Source: Jeotgalibacillus soli (GTDB lineage: Bacteria; Bacillota; Bacilli; Bacillales; Jeotgalibacillaceae). Taken from it: DNA of 64,000 bases. The position numbers were made by a program, and so were the translations under genes. The DNA lies in NCBI RefSeq assembly GCF_000829435.1, contig NZ_JXRP01000009.1:62001-126000 (forward strand). The letters are read 5' to 3'. This document shows positions 53,771 to 62,459 of the stretch, piece after piece (the first letter of the stretch is position 1; every line of letters starts with the position of its first letter). The notes beneath the pieces are model-generated. The model saw only the letters and a list, made by a program, of their open reading frames with translations, made no database searches and had not been told where the DNA came from.

Positions 53771-55033
53771 ATGAAAAAAGTAGATGCGGAATTTTCGCTG
53801 CAGCCTGTGCCGCAGGCAAATCGTAATGGATTTTGGAAAATGCTTGTTGTTATGCTGGGGTTCACATTTTTCTCAGCAAGTATGTGGTCTGGCGGAGCGT
53901 TAGGTGCTGGATTAACCTTTACACAATTCATCGGAATTGTTTTAGCAGGTAATTTAATTCTTGGACTTTATACGGGCGCATTAGCGTATATTGCAGCCAA
54001 AACGGGATTATCGACACATTTGCTTGCACGCTATGCGTTTGGCGAAAAGGGATCGTATCTATCATCACTTCTATTAGGTGCAACACAGGTAGGCTGGTTT
54101 GGCGTCGGGGTGGCCATGTTTGCTGTTCCAGTTCAACGAGTTACAGGGCTTGATACATATTTATTAATTGGTATTGCAGGAATCTTAATGACAGCAACTG
54201 CGTTTTTCGGAATGAAAGCACTGGCAATTTTAAGCTTTATTGCAGTACCGGCAATTACGATATTGGGAGGATTTTCCGTTTTTAAAGCAACAGAAACAGC
54301 AGGTGGAATCGCAGGACTGCTGCAGTATCAGCCGCTAGAAACGATGGGACTTGCAGCTGCTTTAACCATTTGTGTAGGATCATTTGTCAGCGGTGGAACT
54401 TTGACCCCTGACTTTGCACGCTTCGCGAAAACAAAACGATCTGCGGTTGTGACCACAGTGATTGCCTTTTTTATCGGGAACTCCTTAATGTTCTTTTTTG
54501 GCGCAATTGGCTCGATCGCATTAGGGCAGGCTGATATCTCGGAGGTCATGTTCATTCAAGGGCTGATTCTACCGGCAATTATAGTACTTGGCTTAAATAT
54601 ATGGACAACCAATGATAATGCGCTTTATGCTTCAAGCTTGGGATTCTCAAACATTACGAAAATTGCTAAAAGCAAGCTGGTTATTTTTAATGGACTCCTT
54701 GGAACCATCGCAGCAATGTGGTTATATAACAACTTTGTAGGCTGGCTAACTCTTTTAGGATCCACACTGCCTTCAATTGGCGCTATTATTTTAGCGGATT
54801 ATTTCCTTGTGCGAAAAGGAAAATACAAGAAGTTCGAAGAAATGAATTTTAAAGCGGTGAACTGGATTGCATTAATTGCATGGGTGGCAGGCGTTGCGGT
54901 TGCAAATTTTGTCCCGGGTATACCGCCAATTAATGCCATTGCAGGTTCTGCCGTTGTCTATGTTGTCGTATCGAAAGTAACAGTATTAGTATCCGAAACA
55001 AACGCAACAACAGAAATGAAAAAGGTGGTTTAA
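53771..55033 (+). CDS. codB: Cytosine permease (NCS1 family)
   Basis: A 420-residue, 12-helix nucleobase:cation symporter. It resembles CodB: an N-terminal WKMLVVMLGFTFFSASMWSGGALG, TGLSTHLLARYAFGEKG, FVSGGTLTPDFARFAK and NIWTTNDNALYASSLGFSNI. The next gene, 3 bp away, is a cytosine deaminase, which fixes the probable substrate. Behind a PyrR-type attenuator. ATG after GTGGAGGAA. Confidence 0.9.
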   Translation: MKKVDAEFSLQPVPQANRNGFWKMLVVMLGFTFFSASMWSGGALGAGLTFTQFIGIVLAGNLILGLYTGALAYIAAKTGLSTHLLARYAFGEKGSYLSSLLLGATQVGWFGVGVAMFAVPVQRVTGLDTYLLIGIAGILMTATAFFGMKALAILSFIAVPAITILGGFSVFKATETAGGIAGLLQYQPLETMGLAAALTICVGSFVSGGTLTPDFARFAKTKRSAVVTTVIAFFIGNSLMFFFGAIGSIALGQADISEVMFIQGLILPAIIVLGLNIWTTNDNALYASSLGFSNITKIAKSKLVIFNGLLGTIAAMWLYNNFVGWLTLLGSTLPSIGAIILADYFLVRKGKYKKFEEMNFKAVNWIALIAWVAGVAVANFVPGIPPINAIAGSAVVYVVVSKVTVLVSETNATTEMKKVV

Positions 55034-55036
55034 TCA

Positions 55037-56305
55037 TTGATTATTAAAAATGCAACGCTTAGAGGAAAAGAAGGACGCTGGAATATAACAGTAAGAGACG
55101 GCAAGTTTGAAAAAATTTCGCAAGGTAAAGTAGAGGAAAGCAGCCTGATCATTATTGATGTTCACGGCTCCTTAGTACTGCCTCCATTTATTGAGCCGCA
55201 CATTCATTTAGATACCACATTAACAGCTGGTGAACCGGAGTGGAACATAAGCGGGACGCTGTTTGAAGGAATCCATAGATGGACTCAACGAAAAGAAACA
55301 TTAACAATGGAAGACGTGAAAACAAGAGCAAAAACAGCTTTAAAATGGCAAATCGCTCAAGGAATTCAGCACGTTCGTACGCATGTAGATGTAACAGACC
55401 CGCAATTAACCGCATTAAAAGCGCTGCTTGAGGTAAAGGAAGAGCTTTCTGCCTCTATCGATCTGCAGCTGGTTGCTTTCCCTCAAGAAGGGATTCTATC
55501 TTATCCAAACGGCGAAGAGCTTTTAGAAGAATCGTTGAAAATGGGTGCTGATGTTGTTGGCGGGATACCACATTATGAGTTCACTCGTGAATACGGTGTA
55601 GAATCAATGAACAAAGCATTTAATCTGGCTGAAAAATATGACAAGCTTGTCGATATTCATTGCGATGAAATTGATGATGAACAATCTCGTTTTGTTGAAG
55701 TGGTAGCAGCAGAAGCCTATAAGAGAAGGCTCGGATCACGTGTAACAGCAAGTCATACGACGGCCATGGGCTCTTATAATGATGCCTACGCATCAAAATT
55801 ATTCCGTTTGTTAAAGCTTTCTAACATTAATTTTGTGTCCAATCCGCTTGTGAACATTCATCTTCAAGGAAGATTTGATACATATCCAAAGCGAAGAGGA
55901 CTTACACGAGTGAAAGAGCTGCAGGATGCGGGCTTAAATGTTTCCTTTGGCCACGATGATATTTTTGATCCGTGGTATCCGCTTGGAACAGGAAATATGC
56001 TGCAGGTTCTGCATATGGGAATTCATGCTGCACAATTGATGGGTTATGAGCAAATTGTAAATTCGATTGATTTTATAACGAAAAACAGCGCCATTACCCT
56101 AAATATTGAAGATCAATACGGAATTGAAGAAGGAAAACCGGCAAACTTTATCGTATTAAATGCAGAAAACGAGTATGAAGCAATCCGCAAGCAGGCAAAT
56201 GTCCGCTATTCTGTACGAAATGGCCAAATTATTGCGGAAACAAAGCCACGTGAAACGGTGATTTCTCTTAATGGCGAGGTGGAGAACGTTACGTTTAATA
56301 AATAG
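55037..56305 (+). CDS. codA: Cytosine deaminase (amidohydrolase)
   Basis: A 422-residue metal-dependent TIM-barrel enzyme turning cytosine into uracil and ammonia. Metal and catalytic residues: the HIH pair in [26 protein letters not shown] (His and the Glu proton shuttle), [12 protein letters not shown] (His) and [15 protein letters not shown] (Asp). TTG start 3 bp after codB, so the two are co-transcribed for pyrimidine salvage. Closest in layout to CodA. Confidence 0.92.
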   Translation: MIIKNATLRGKEGRWNITVRDGKFEKISQGKVEESSLIIIDVHGSLVLPPFIEPHIHLDTTLTAGEPEWNISGTLFEGIHRWTQRKETLTMEDVKTRAKTALKWQIAQGIQHVRTHVDVTDPQLTALKALLEVKEELSASIDLQLVAFPQEGILSYPNGEELLEESLKMGADVVGGIPHYEFTREYGVESMNKAFNLAEKYDKLVDIHCDEIDDEQSRFVEVVAAEAYKRRLGSRVTASHTTAMGSYNDAYASKLFRLLKLSNINFVSNPLVNIHLQGRFDTYPKRRGLTRVKELQDAGLNVSFGHDDIFDPWYPLGTGNMLQVLHMGIHAAQLMGYEQIVNSIDFITKNSAITLNIEDQYGIEEGKPANFIVLNAENEYEAIRKQANVRYSVRNGQIIAETKPRETVISLNGEVENVTFNK

Positions 56306-56397
56306 GCTATGGTATGGTAAAGTCCATTGTTTTTAGCGGAACGCGAGCGCAATCAGCAGAGACGCTTAACAAAGCATAAATAAGAAATCTTATAGAG

Positions 56398-56436
56398 GTT
56401 TTGTCCTGTTTGATGACGGGGCAAAACTTTTATTTT
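56398..56436 (+). terminator. Terminator of codBA
   Basis: GTTTTGTCCTG (56398-56408) pairs with CGGGGCAAAAC (56417-56427), two G-T pairs, followed by TTTTATTTTG. Confidence 0.78.
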
Positions 56437-56452
56437 GTAGGGAATTTAGCTG

Positions 56453-56550
56453 ACGGCCTGCAAATGTTCGGGCACGGCCTGTAAATTGCTGCTGACGGCT
56501 TCTAAAATTATTTCGACGGCCTGCAAATCTCTGAGCACGGCTTATAAAAT
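56453..56550 (+). repeat. Five-unit 21-bp phased repeat, locus 3
   Basis: Cores begin at 56453, 56474, 56495, 56516 and 56537, exactly every 21 bp. Units read ACGGCCTGCAAAT, ACGGCCTGTAAAT, ACGGCTTCTAAAA, ACGGCCTGCAAAT and ACGGCTTATAAAA. Same orientation and unit number as the loci at 1245 and 2392, 54 kb away. It lies between the codBA terminator and the tetR gene. Confidence 0.85.
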
Positions 56551-56626
56551 TTAGAATATGATCTATCCGCACCAAGTTATGACGATTACGCTTGATTTTT
56601 ATAAATGCTGAAGATAGAATGAAAAT

Positions 56627-56644
56627 GGAATGAATGTTCATTCC
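56627..56644. promoter_or_regulatory. TetR operator upstream of the repressor gene
   Basis: GGAATGAATGTTCATTCC, an 18-bp palindrome with one asymmetric centre pair, directly before the repressor's ribosome binding site. It matches the perfect palindrome at 57257 in all but one base, so both are probably bound by the repressor encoded between them. Confidence 0.8.
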
Positions 56645-56665
56645 GCGACAAATGGAGGCGAGAAA

Positions 56666-57235
56666 ATGACGAAAAACAAACGAGAGGATATTTTGGAAGC
56701 GGCTTTGATTTTATTTGCAGAACGCGGCTTTGATGGGACGACTGTGCCTATGATTGCGGAAAAAGCAAAGGTAGGGGCTGGCACCATTTATCGTTATTTT
56801 GAGAATAAAGAATTTCTAGTTAACTCTTTATTTCAAACAACTGTGCAGCAGTTTTCAAATACATTGAAGCAGGATTTTCCTTATACAACAACAGATATTC
56901 GCGAGCAATTTCGCCATGTTTTTTATCGGATGATTGAGTTTGCAAATAATCATGTTCACGCCTTGCAATTTATCGATTCTCATTCAAATACATATAATTT
57001 GGATGATAAAAGCAATCAGATGTTTGAGGAATTCCTGGATTTTTTTCGTCAGCTGCTAGAAGATGGAAAAAAACAAGGTATCATTTCTCCATTGCCTTCT
57101 GATGCATTAATCAGTATTGTTTATGGAGCATTTAGTCATTTATTTAAAATAATCCGATTGGGTGTAATAGAAGAAACGCCATCTCTTTTAGAAGGTGTCG
57201 AACAAAGCTGTTGGAATGCGATTAGAGTCTATTGA
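56666..57235 (+). CDS. TetR-family repressor
   Basis: A 189-residue transcription regulator. The helix-turn-helix is typical: REDILEAALILFAERGFDGTTVPMIAEKAKVGAGTIYRYFENKEFLV. The C-terminal ligand-binding helices (about 70-189) are divergent, so the inducer is unknown. The frame is open from 56630 but the ATG there lies inside the operator; ATG 56666 with GGAGGCGAG before it is chosen. Operators on both sides predict autoregulation and control of the MMPL exporter. Confidence 0.9.
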   Translation: MTKNKREDILEAALILFAERGFDGTTVPMIAEKAKVGAGTIYRYFENKEFLVNSLFQTTVQQFSNTLKQDFPYTTTDIREQFRHVFYRMIEFANNHVHALQFIDSHSNTYNLDDKSNQMFEEFLDFFRQLLEDGKKQGIISPLPSDALISIVYGAFSHLFKIIRLGVIEETPSLLEGVEQSCWNAIRVY

Positions 57236-57256
57236 TTCTATTCCATTGCTGTCAAT

Positions 57257-57274
57257 GGAATGAATATTCATTCC
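57257..57274. promoter_or_regulatory. TetR operator upstream of the MMPL exporter
   Basis: GGAATGAATATTCATTCC is a perfect 18-bp palindrome, 22 bp after the repressor stop and about 130 bp before the exporter start. Confidence 0.85.
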
Positions 57275-57309
57275 GGAACCGATTTAAAATCTAAGCGATG
57301 TTAAAATCT

Positions 57310-57375
57310 TTTGTTGATTTTTGCACAGTGTTGATTGGAGCGGGTGCAGCGGAATTCAACAGACATGGTTAACAA
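57310..57375 (+). repeat. Degenerate dispersed intergenic repeat, copy 2
   Basis: GTTGATTTTTGCACA, then GTTGATTGGAGCGG, GGAATTCAAC and AACAAAGAG: the same order of elements as at 19597-19654, with a longer middle. Likely a shrunken copy of a widespread Bacillaceae intergenic repeat. Confidence 0.5.
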
Positions 57376-57403
57376 AGAGAATAATTAAAGAAAGGTGACA
57401 CAG

Positions 57404-60400
57404 ATGAAAAAATTTAAAAATACGAGAACACTCTCGTTACTGGCTTGGATCATTGTCACGGTCCTGACGGTCATTACAATGCCTGATATGGACCAGCTGG
57501 TCAGGGATAAAGGACAGATTACAATCCCGGATAGTGCACAAAGTGAAGTTGCAAAGTCCATGATTAATAATATGGATGAAGATGGAAGCGCAAGGTATCA
57601 AATTATTTCCGTCTTTAACAGCGGCAATGATGAGGCTTTAACAGATGGACAAAAAGAAGAAATAGAAGCGGTTATTACTGATTTAAAAGCTCGGGAAAAG
57701 GAGCTTGGGATAACAGGGATGATGTCCCACTTGGATAGTGAAGAAACGGAAAAGCAATTAGTTTCTGAGGATGGGACCACCATTCTCACACAAATATCGA
57801 TTGATAAAAATCAAGGAACAATTACTGAGGTAGCAGAAGAGTTAAATAAAGCAGTACAGAATGATCGTGTAGAAACCTATTTAACCGGAAATGATATTGT
57901 AATGGAGGATTTTGTTCAGTCTACACAAGAAGGCGTGAAAAAAACCGAAATCATTGCGGTTGTTTTCATTATTGTCGTGTTGATTCTCGTGTTCAGATCC
58001 CCAATAGTTCCGGTTGTTTCACTTTTGACCGTTGGCATTTCCTATGCTGTTTCGATGGGGATTATCGCTCACTTGGTTGATCTGTTCAATTTCCCTTTTT
58101 CTAACTTTACGCAGGTATTTCTCGTCGTTATTTTGTTTGGAATCGGGACAGATTATAATATTTTGCTGTATACGCGTTTTAAAGAAGAGCTAAGTAAGCA
58201 AGAGAGCCCGCTTCTAGCTGTGAAAGAAACCTTTAAATCGTCTGGTAAAACAGTTTTATATAGTGGAATCGCAGTCTTTATTGGTTTTATGGCTCTTTTT
58301 CTCGCAGAATTCAAGCTTTATCAGGCAAGCTCTGCAGTAGCGATTGGTGTTGCGGTGTTAATTCTAGTTTTAAACACTTTAAATCCATTTTTTATGGTGC
58401 TGTTAGGTAAAAAAATGTTTTGGCCGGTTAAACGCTTTGAAGGACATGGAGATAGCCGTATATGGGCATTTCTCTCAAAAAATTCAGTAATAAGACCAAT
58501 TTCATCCATTATTTTAGTTATTGTGTTGTGTCTGCCATTTTTAATGAAATATAGCGGTGATCTTAGCTATAACGATTTGTTGGAAGTAGATGATGCTTTT
58601 ACCTCTAAGCAAGGAATTAACATTATTGAAGACCATTTTTCACCCGGATTTTCTTCACCGGCAAGCGTTGTTATTAAATCCGATGAGAAAATGGATGATC
58701 AGCAATACTTACAGGCGCTGGATGAATTAGCAGAAGAGATTTCAAAGGTTGATGGAGTTGCAAATGTGTTCTCACCTACACGCCCGTCAGGTGAAAAAAT
58801 TAATGATCTCTATATTAACGATCAAACACAGGAATTAAATACCGGTCTAGGTGATACCAATAGCGGTATTGGGCAAATCAATGATGGCTTGTCCTCAGCA
58901 GAACGGCAAATGGGCAGCAGGGATTCAAGCGGATTGGACAATGTTCAAACACTCATTGATGGAACGAGTGAAGTGAAAAAAGGGGTTTCGTCATTACAGG
59001 ACGCATTGAATCAGGTAACGGATGGAATGAATGATGGTGCACAAGGAGCTCAGGCATTAGAAAATGGTTTGGTTTCATTAAATGAAAATGTAGGAACATT
59101 ATCGAGTGCTGCTTCACAGCTATCCACTGGATACACCGAATTACAAGCAGGCTTAAGCTCGTTTAGCCAGCATTTTGATCGTCTTGCGCAGGCAATTGAG
59201 GGAGCAAGACAAGGATTTGAACAAATCGAAGCTTCTATGGAGAGTCTAATTCAATCCAATCCGGATTTAGCGGAGGACCCGAATGTACAGCAAACGATCG
59301 GAATTGCCTCAGCAGCACAGCAGCAATTGGACGAGCTTTCGACACAGCTTAATCAGCTAACACCGCAATATAATCTAGCTATTGCCTCATTCCAAGAGGC
59401 TAACACATCCCTTGCACAGGTGAAGGATGGCTTAGCTCAGGTGCAGAGTGGAGTAAGTGAACTGCAGACAGGAGCATCTTCTTTAAACAGTGGTTTAACA
59501 GAAGGAGCTGAAGGCTCTGCTCAAATCGCCAGCAAAACCTCTGACCTTGAATCAGGTTTAACGCAAATTAATGGTGGTCAAGAACAACTGCTGGCAGGGC
59601 TCGCTGATTTAGAAGAACAAATGGCCACTCTGCAATCAGGAATTTCGGAAAGCACAAAGGGGTTGGATGAAGTAAGCGAAGGATTAAACGGTGCACAAGA
59701 TTATTTAAGCGGTCTGAGTGAATCACAGGCTTCGCAAAAATTCTATATTCCGAAAGATGTTCTGGAAGGAAGCGATTACCAGGAAGCATTAGATATGTAT
59801 ATGTCAAATGATCGTCAAACAGCGCAAATGACGGTTATTTTAGATGTTAATCCGTATTCGCGTGAAGCTATGACGATTATACGAGATCTGGATGATCATG
59901 TGGACGCAGCCATAAAAGGCAGTGAACTGAGTGATGCGACCGTTGCCATTGGCGGGAAAACATCTCAAAATACGGATCTGCAAGATATATCGAGTAATGA
60001 TTTTGCTCGTACAGCAACCATCATGCTCATTGGAATCGGGCTTGTGCTCATATTTATTACCCGGTCATTTTGGCAGCCGATCTTCATTATAGGCTCGCTC
60101 GTGTTAGCGTACTATACATCGCTTGGTATAAGTGAAATCATTAGTACAAATTTCCTTGGGGTGGATGCTCTAGGCTGGAATGTTCCATTCTTCAGCTTCA
60201 TCATGATTGTTGCTTTAGGAGTGGATTACAGTATTTTCTTAATGATGCGCTATCGTGAGCTGGAGGGCGATGCTTTGACTGCGATTGTTGACGCAGCTCG
60301 CCATATTGGAGGCGTCGTGATTTCAGCAGCCATTATACTCGGAGGGACGTTTGCAGCGTTGATCCCTTCAGGTGTGCTAACCCTCATACAGGTCGCTATG

Positions 60401-60520
60401 GTTGTTATCATCGGACTGTTCATCCTTAGTCTTGTGATGCTGCCAATCTTAATTCCGGCCTTAATGGGACTAACGCATAAATTAAACAGCTCTAACAAAG
60501 AAGAGATTAAAAATATGTAG
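57404..60520 (+). CDS. MMPL/RND-family exporter with coiled-coil insert
   Basis: A 1038-residue membrane transporter of the MMPL group (YdfJ/YdgH-like). Two blocks of about six helices (residues ~180-370 and ~865-1030) each carry the RND-type motif GTDYNILLYTRFKEE and GVDYSIFLMMRYRELEG. Each block is preceded by an exoplasmic domain. Residues ~480-790 form a long Gly/Ser/Gln-rich heptad region (repeats such as LQAGLSSF, LNSGLTEGAEG, LESGLTQINGG) predicted to be an extended coiled coil. Such pumps export lipids, drugs or surfactant-like compounds. GTG at 57395 is possible, but ATG 57404 after AAAGGTGA fits better. Under TetR control. Confidence 0.9.
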   Translation: MKKFKNTRTLSLLAWIIVTVLTVITMPDMDQLVRDKGQITIPDSAQSEVAKSMINNMDEDGSARYQIISVFNSGNDEALTDGQKEEIEAVITDLKAREKELGITGMMSHLDSEETEKQLVSEDGTTILTQISIDKNQGTITEVAEELNKAVQNDRVETYLTGNDIVMEDFVQSTQEGVKKTEIIAVVFIIVVLILVFRSPIVPVVSLLTVGISYAVSMGIIAHLVDLFNFPFSNFTQVFLVVILFGIGTDYNILLYTRFKEELSKQESPLLAVKETFKSSGKTVLYSGIAVFIGFMALFLAEFKLYQASSAVAIGVAVLILVLNTLNPFFMVLLGKKMFWPVKRFEGHGDSRIWAFLSKNSVIRPISSIILVIVLCLPFLMKYSGDLSYNDLLEVDDAFTSKQGINIIEDHFSPGFSSPASVVIKSDEKMDDQQYLQALDELAEEISKVDGVANVFSPTRPSGEKINDLYINDQTQELNTGLGDTNSGIGQINDGLSSAERQMGSRDSSGLDNVQTLIDGTSEVKKGVSSLQDALNQVTDGMNDGAQGAQALENGLVSLNENVGTLSSAASQLSTGYTELQAGLSSFSQHFDRLAQAIEGARQGFEQIEASMESLIQSNPDLAEDPNVQQTIGIASAAQQQLDELSTQLNQLTPQYNLAIASFQEANTSLAQVKDGLAQVQSGVSELQTGASSLNSGLTEGAEGSAQIASKTSDLESGLTQINGGQEQLLAGLADLEEQMATLQSGISESTKGLDEVSEGLNGAQDYLSGLSESQASQKFYIPKDVLEGSDYQEALDMYMSNDRQTAQMTVILDVNPYSREAMTIIRDLDDHVDAAIKGSELSDATVAIGGKTSQNTDLQDISSNDFARTATIMLIGIGLVLIFITRSFWQPIFIIGSLVLAYYTSLGISEIISTNFLGVDALGWNVPFFSFIMIVALGVDYSIFLMMRYRELEGDALTAIVDAARHIGGVVISAAIILGGTFAALIPSGVLTLIQVAMVVIIGLFILSLVMLPILIPALMGLTHKLNSSNKEEIKNM

Positions 60521-60524
60521 CAAC

Positions 60525-60567
60525 AGCCCCGATGAATTCATTCAGGTGAAATCATTGGGGCTTATTT
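60525..60567 (+). terminator. Terminator of the MMPL exporter gene
   Basis: AGCCCCGATGA pairs with TCATTGGGGCT (one G-T pair) over a loop of about 17 nt, followed by TATTTTAAG. Confidence 0.75.
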
Positions 60568-60713
60568 TAAGTTTTTTTGATAAAAATTTGTATGATTTCT
60601 GACAGATGATAAAAATACATATCTTTTTGAACGAAATACGTATAATTTCTTATTTTTTTTATGATAAGATGCTCTAGGTGAAATATGAATTTTGTTAAAA
60701 GGGGGTCATTTAC

Positions 60714-61640
60714 ATGAAACTTCGTGTATCTGCTGTTCAATATCATCTCCACACAATTAATAGCTTTGAAGAATTTGCGGCTCAAGTTACCCACTACGTT
60801 CACAATGCCGCTGAATATAAAACTGATTTTGTTCTTTTTCCTGAGTTTTTAACGACGCAATTAATGTCGATTTCATATAACAATGAATCTCAAACAATTG
60901 GTGATTTACCTAAATATACGGAGCGTTATTACGAGCTTTTTACCTCTCTTGCTAAGGAAACCGGCATGCACCTGATTGGTGGAACACATGTGATCGAAAG
61001 AGAAGGACGACTTTATAATGTGGCTCATTTATTTTATCCGGATGGAAGAATCGGCGAGCAAGCGAAGCTGCATTTGACACCGACAGAGGTGGAGGATTGG
61101 AAGCTAACGCCAGGTGAATCCATTCAAATTTTTGAAACGTCTAAGGGCAAAATTGCCATGCTGACCTGCTATGACATTGAGTTCCCAGAAGTGGTGCGCA
61201 TGGTTCGCGGAATGGGAGCAGATGTTATTTTCTGCCCATCATGTACAGATGACCGCCATGGATTCAACCGAGTGAGATATACAGCTCATGCAAGAACGAT
61301 TGAAAACCAAGTGTATGTCGTAACAACAGGCACTGTTGGTTCATTGCCAACCGTTGATTTTATGAGATCAAACTTCGGGCAGGCTGCTGTCATCACGCCG
61401 AATGATATTCCGTTCCCGCAGAATGGAATTTTAATTGAAGGTGAAATAAATAACGATATGATTATTACGGCTGATCTTGATTTGGCCCTTTTATATGAGG
61501 TAAGACAGCACGGTTCCGTCACAACATGGAGAGACCGCCGCTTTGACTTATATCCTGACTTGAGTGTTGAAAAGACAACAACAGCGCTTGAAAAAAAGGT
61601 TTTTGAAATTAATCTTCCTAATAACCCGATAACTGTATAA
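60714..61640 (+). CDS. Nitrilase-superfamily carbon-nitrogen hydrolase
   Basis: A 308-residue amidase with the Glu-Lys-Cys triad: Glu44 in FVLFPEFLTTQ, Lys118 in GEQAKLHLTPTE, Cys152 in IAMLTCYDIEFPE. It most resembles the omega-amidase/N-carbamoylase-like branch of aliphatic amidases that includes putative carbon-nitrogen hydrolases in Bacillus; the substrate is not known. ATG behind AAAAGGGGG. It is followed at 50 bp by a GNAT gene, and the two often travel together, which suggests a shared pathway. Confidence 0.9.
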   Translation: MKLRVSAVQYHLHTINSFEEFAAQVTHYVHNAAEYKTDFVLFPEFLTTQLMSISYNNESQTIGDLPKYTERYYELFTSLAKETGMHLIGGTHVIEREGRLYNVAHLFYPDGRIGEQAKLHLTPTEVEDWKLTPGESIQIFETSKGKIAMLTCYDIEFPEVVRMVRGMGADVIFCPSCTDDRHGFNRVRYTAHARTIENQVYVVTTGTVGSLPTVDFMRSNFGQAAVITPNDIPFPQNGILIEGEINNDMIITADLDLALLYEVRQHGSVTTWRDRRFDLYPDLSVEKTTTALEKKVFEINLPNNPITV

Positions 61641-61690
61641 ATAAGATTAAATAAAAGCAGTCTAGTAAACAAGAAGAGAGGGAATGTCCA

Positions 61691-62362
61691 ATGGAATTCG
61701 TTCAAATTAAAAGCATCCATGATCCGCTATTCGCTAAGCTTCATACCCTTATGCAGGAGGTTTTTCCTCCTGAAGAGGTGCTTGAATTTGCACTTTGGGA
61801 AGAGCCTCTGCAAGATCCAACTATCCGTGTCTTTTTAGCTGTTCATGAGGATGAAATTGTCGGCGTAACCGAGTACCGTTATAATAAAGAGCTTCAAGTT
61901 GCCATGACGGACTTTACGATTATCACAAAAGAAGGCTTAGGTGTCGGTCCATTTCTGGCTAAAAAACGCGAAGAAGATTTAATGAATCTCGCAATAGAGC
62001 ATGATCTTGATCTGATAGGAATGTTTGCTGAAATTTATGATCCATATCGTGCGAAAGACCATGACTTTGGCGGGATTAAAGTAATGGATCCGTTCGTTCG
62101 CCGCGAGGTATTGTCACACCTTGGCTATCAGCGTCTTGACTTCTCTTATGTTCACCCAGCGTGGACAAACGAAGGAGAAGCAGTAATGGAGCTGGATCTT
62201 TGCTTCCTGCCTTTTAAAGAAGAGATTACTTCTTTAAAAGCAAGCTTCGTTCGTGACTTTATCACAACCTATTATTCAGTCCTATCCAATAAACCGCAGG
62301 CGTGGCATGATATGGTCGATAACCTGGATGAAATGGATGACATTCAGCTTCGCGCTCTGTAA
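61691..62362 (+). CDS. GNAT-like acetyltransferase family protein
   Basis: A 223-residue protein with GNAT-fold features: an N-terminal FAKLHTLMQEVFPPEEVLE, strand FLAVHEDEIVGVTEYRYN, ITKEGLGVGPFLAKKREEDLMNLA at the position of the acetyl-CoA pyrophosphate loop, and the pair VLSHLGYQRLDFSYVHPAW. The acetyl-CoA motif is loose (GLGVGPF rather than R/Q-x-x-G-x-G/A), so activity is uncertain. ATG after AGAGAGGGA. Probably co-transcribed with the nitrilase gene. Confidence 0.72.
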   Translation: MEFVQIKSIHDPLFAKLHTLMQEVFPPEEVLEFALWEEPLQDPTIRVFLAVHEDEIVGVTEYRYNKELQVAMTDFTIITKEGLGVGPFLAKKREEDLMNLAIEHDLDLIGMFAEIYDPYRAKDHDFGGIKVMDPFVRREVLSHLGYQRLDFSYVHPAWTNEGEAVMELDLCFLPFKEEITSLKASFVRDFITTYYSVLSNKPQAWHDMVDNLDEMDDIQLRAL

Positions 62363-62459
62363 AAGCTAAATAAACTCTGCCTTCAAACCCTCCCTATTGA
62401 ATTAGGGGGGGTTGTTCAGTATAGTGAAACGTATAATCGACACTTTTACAAAGGCAGGG

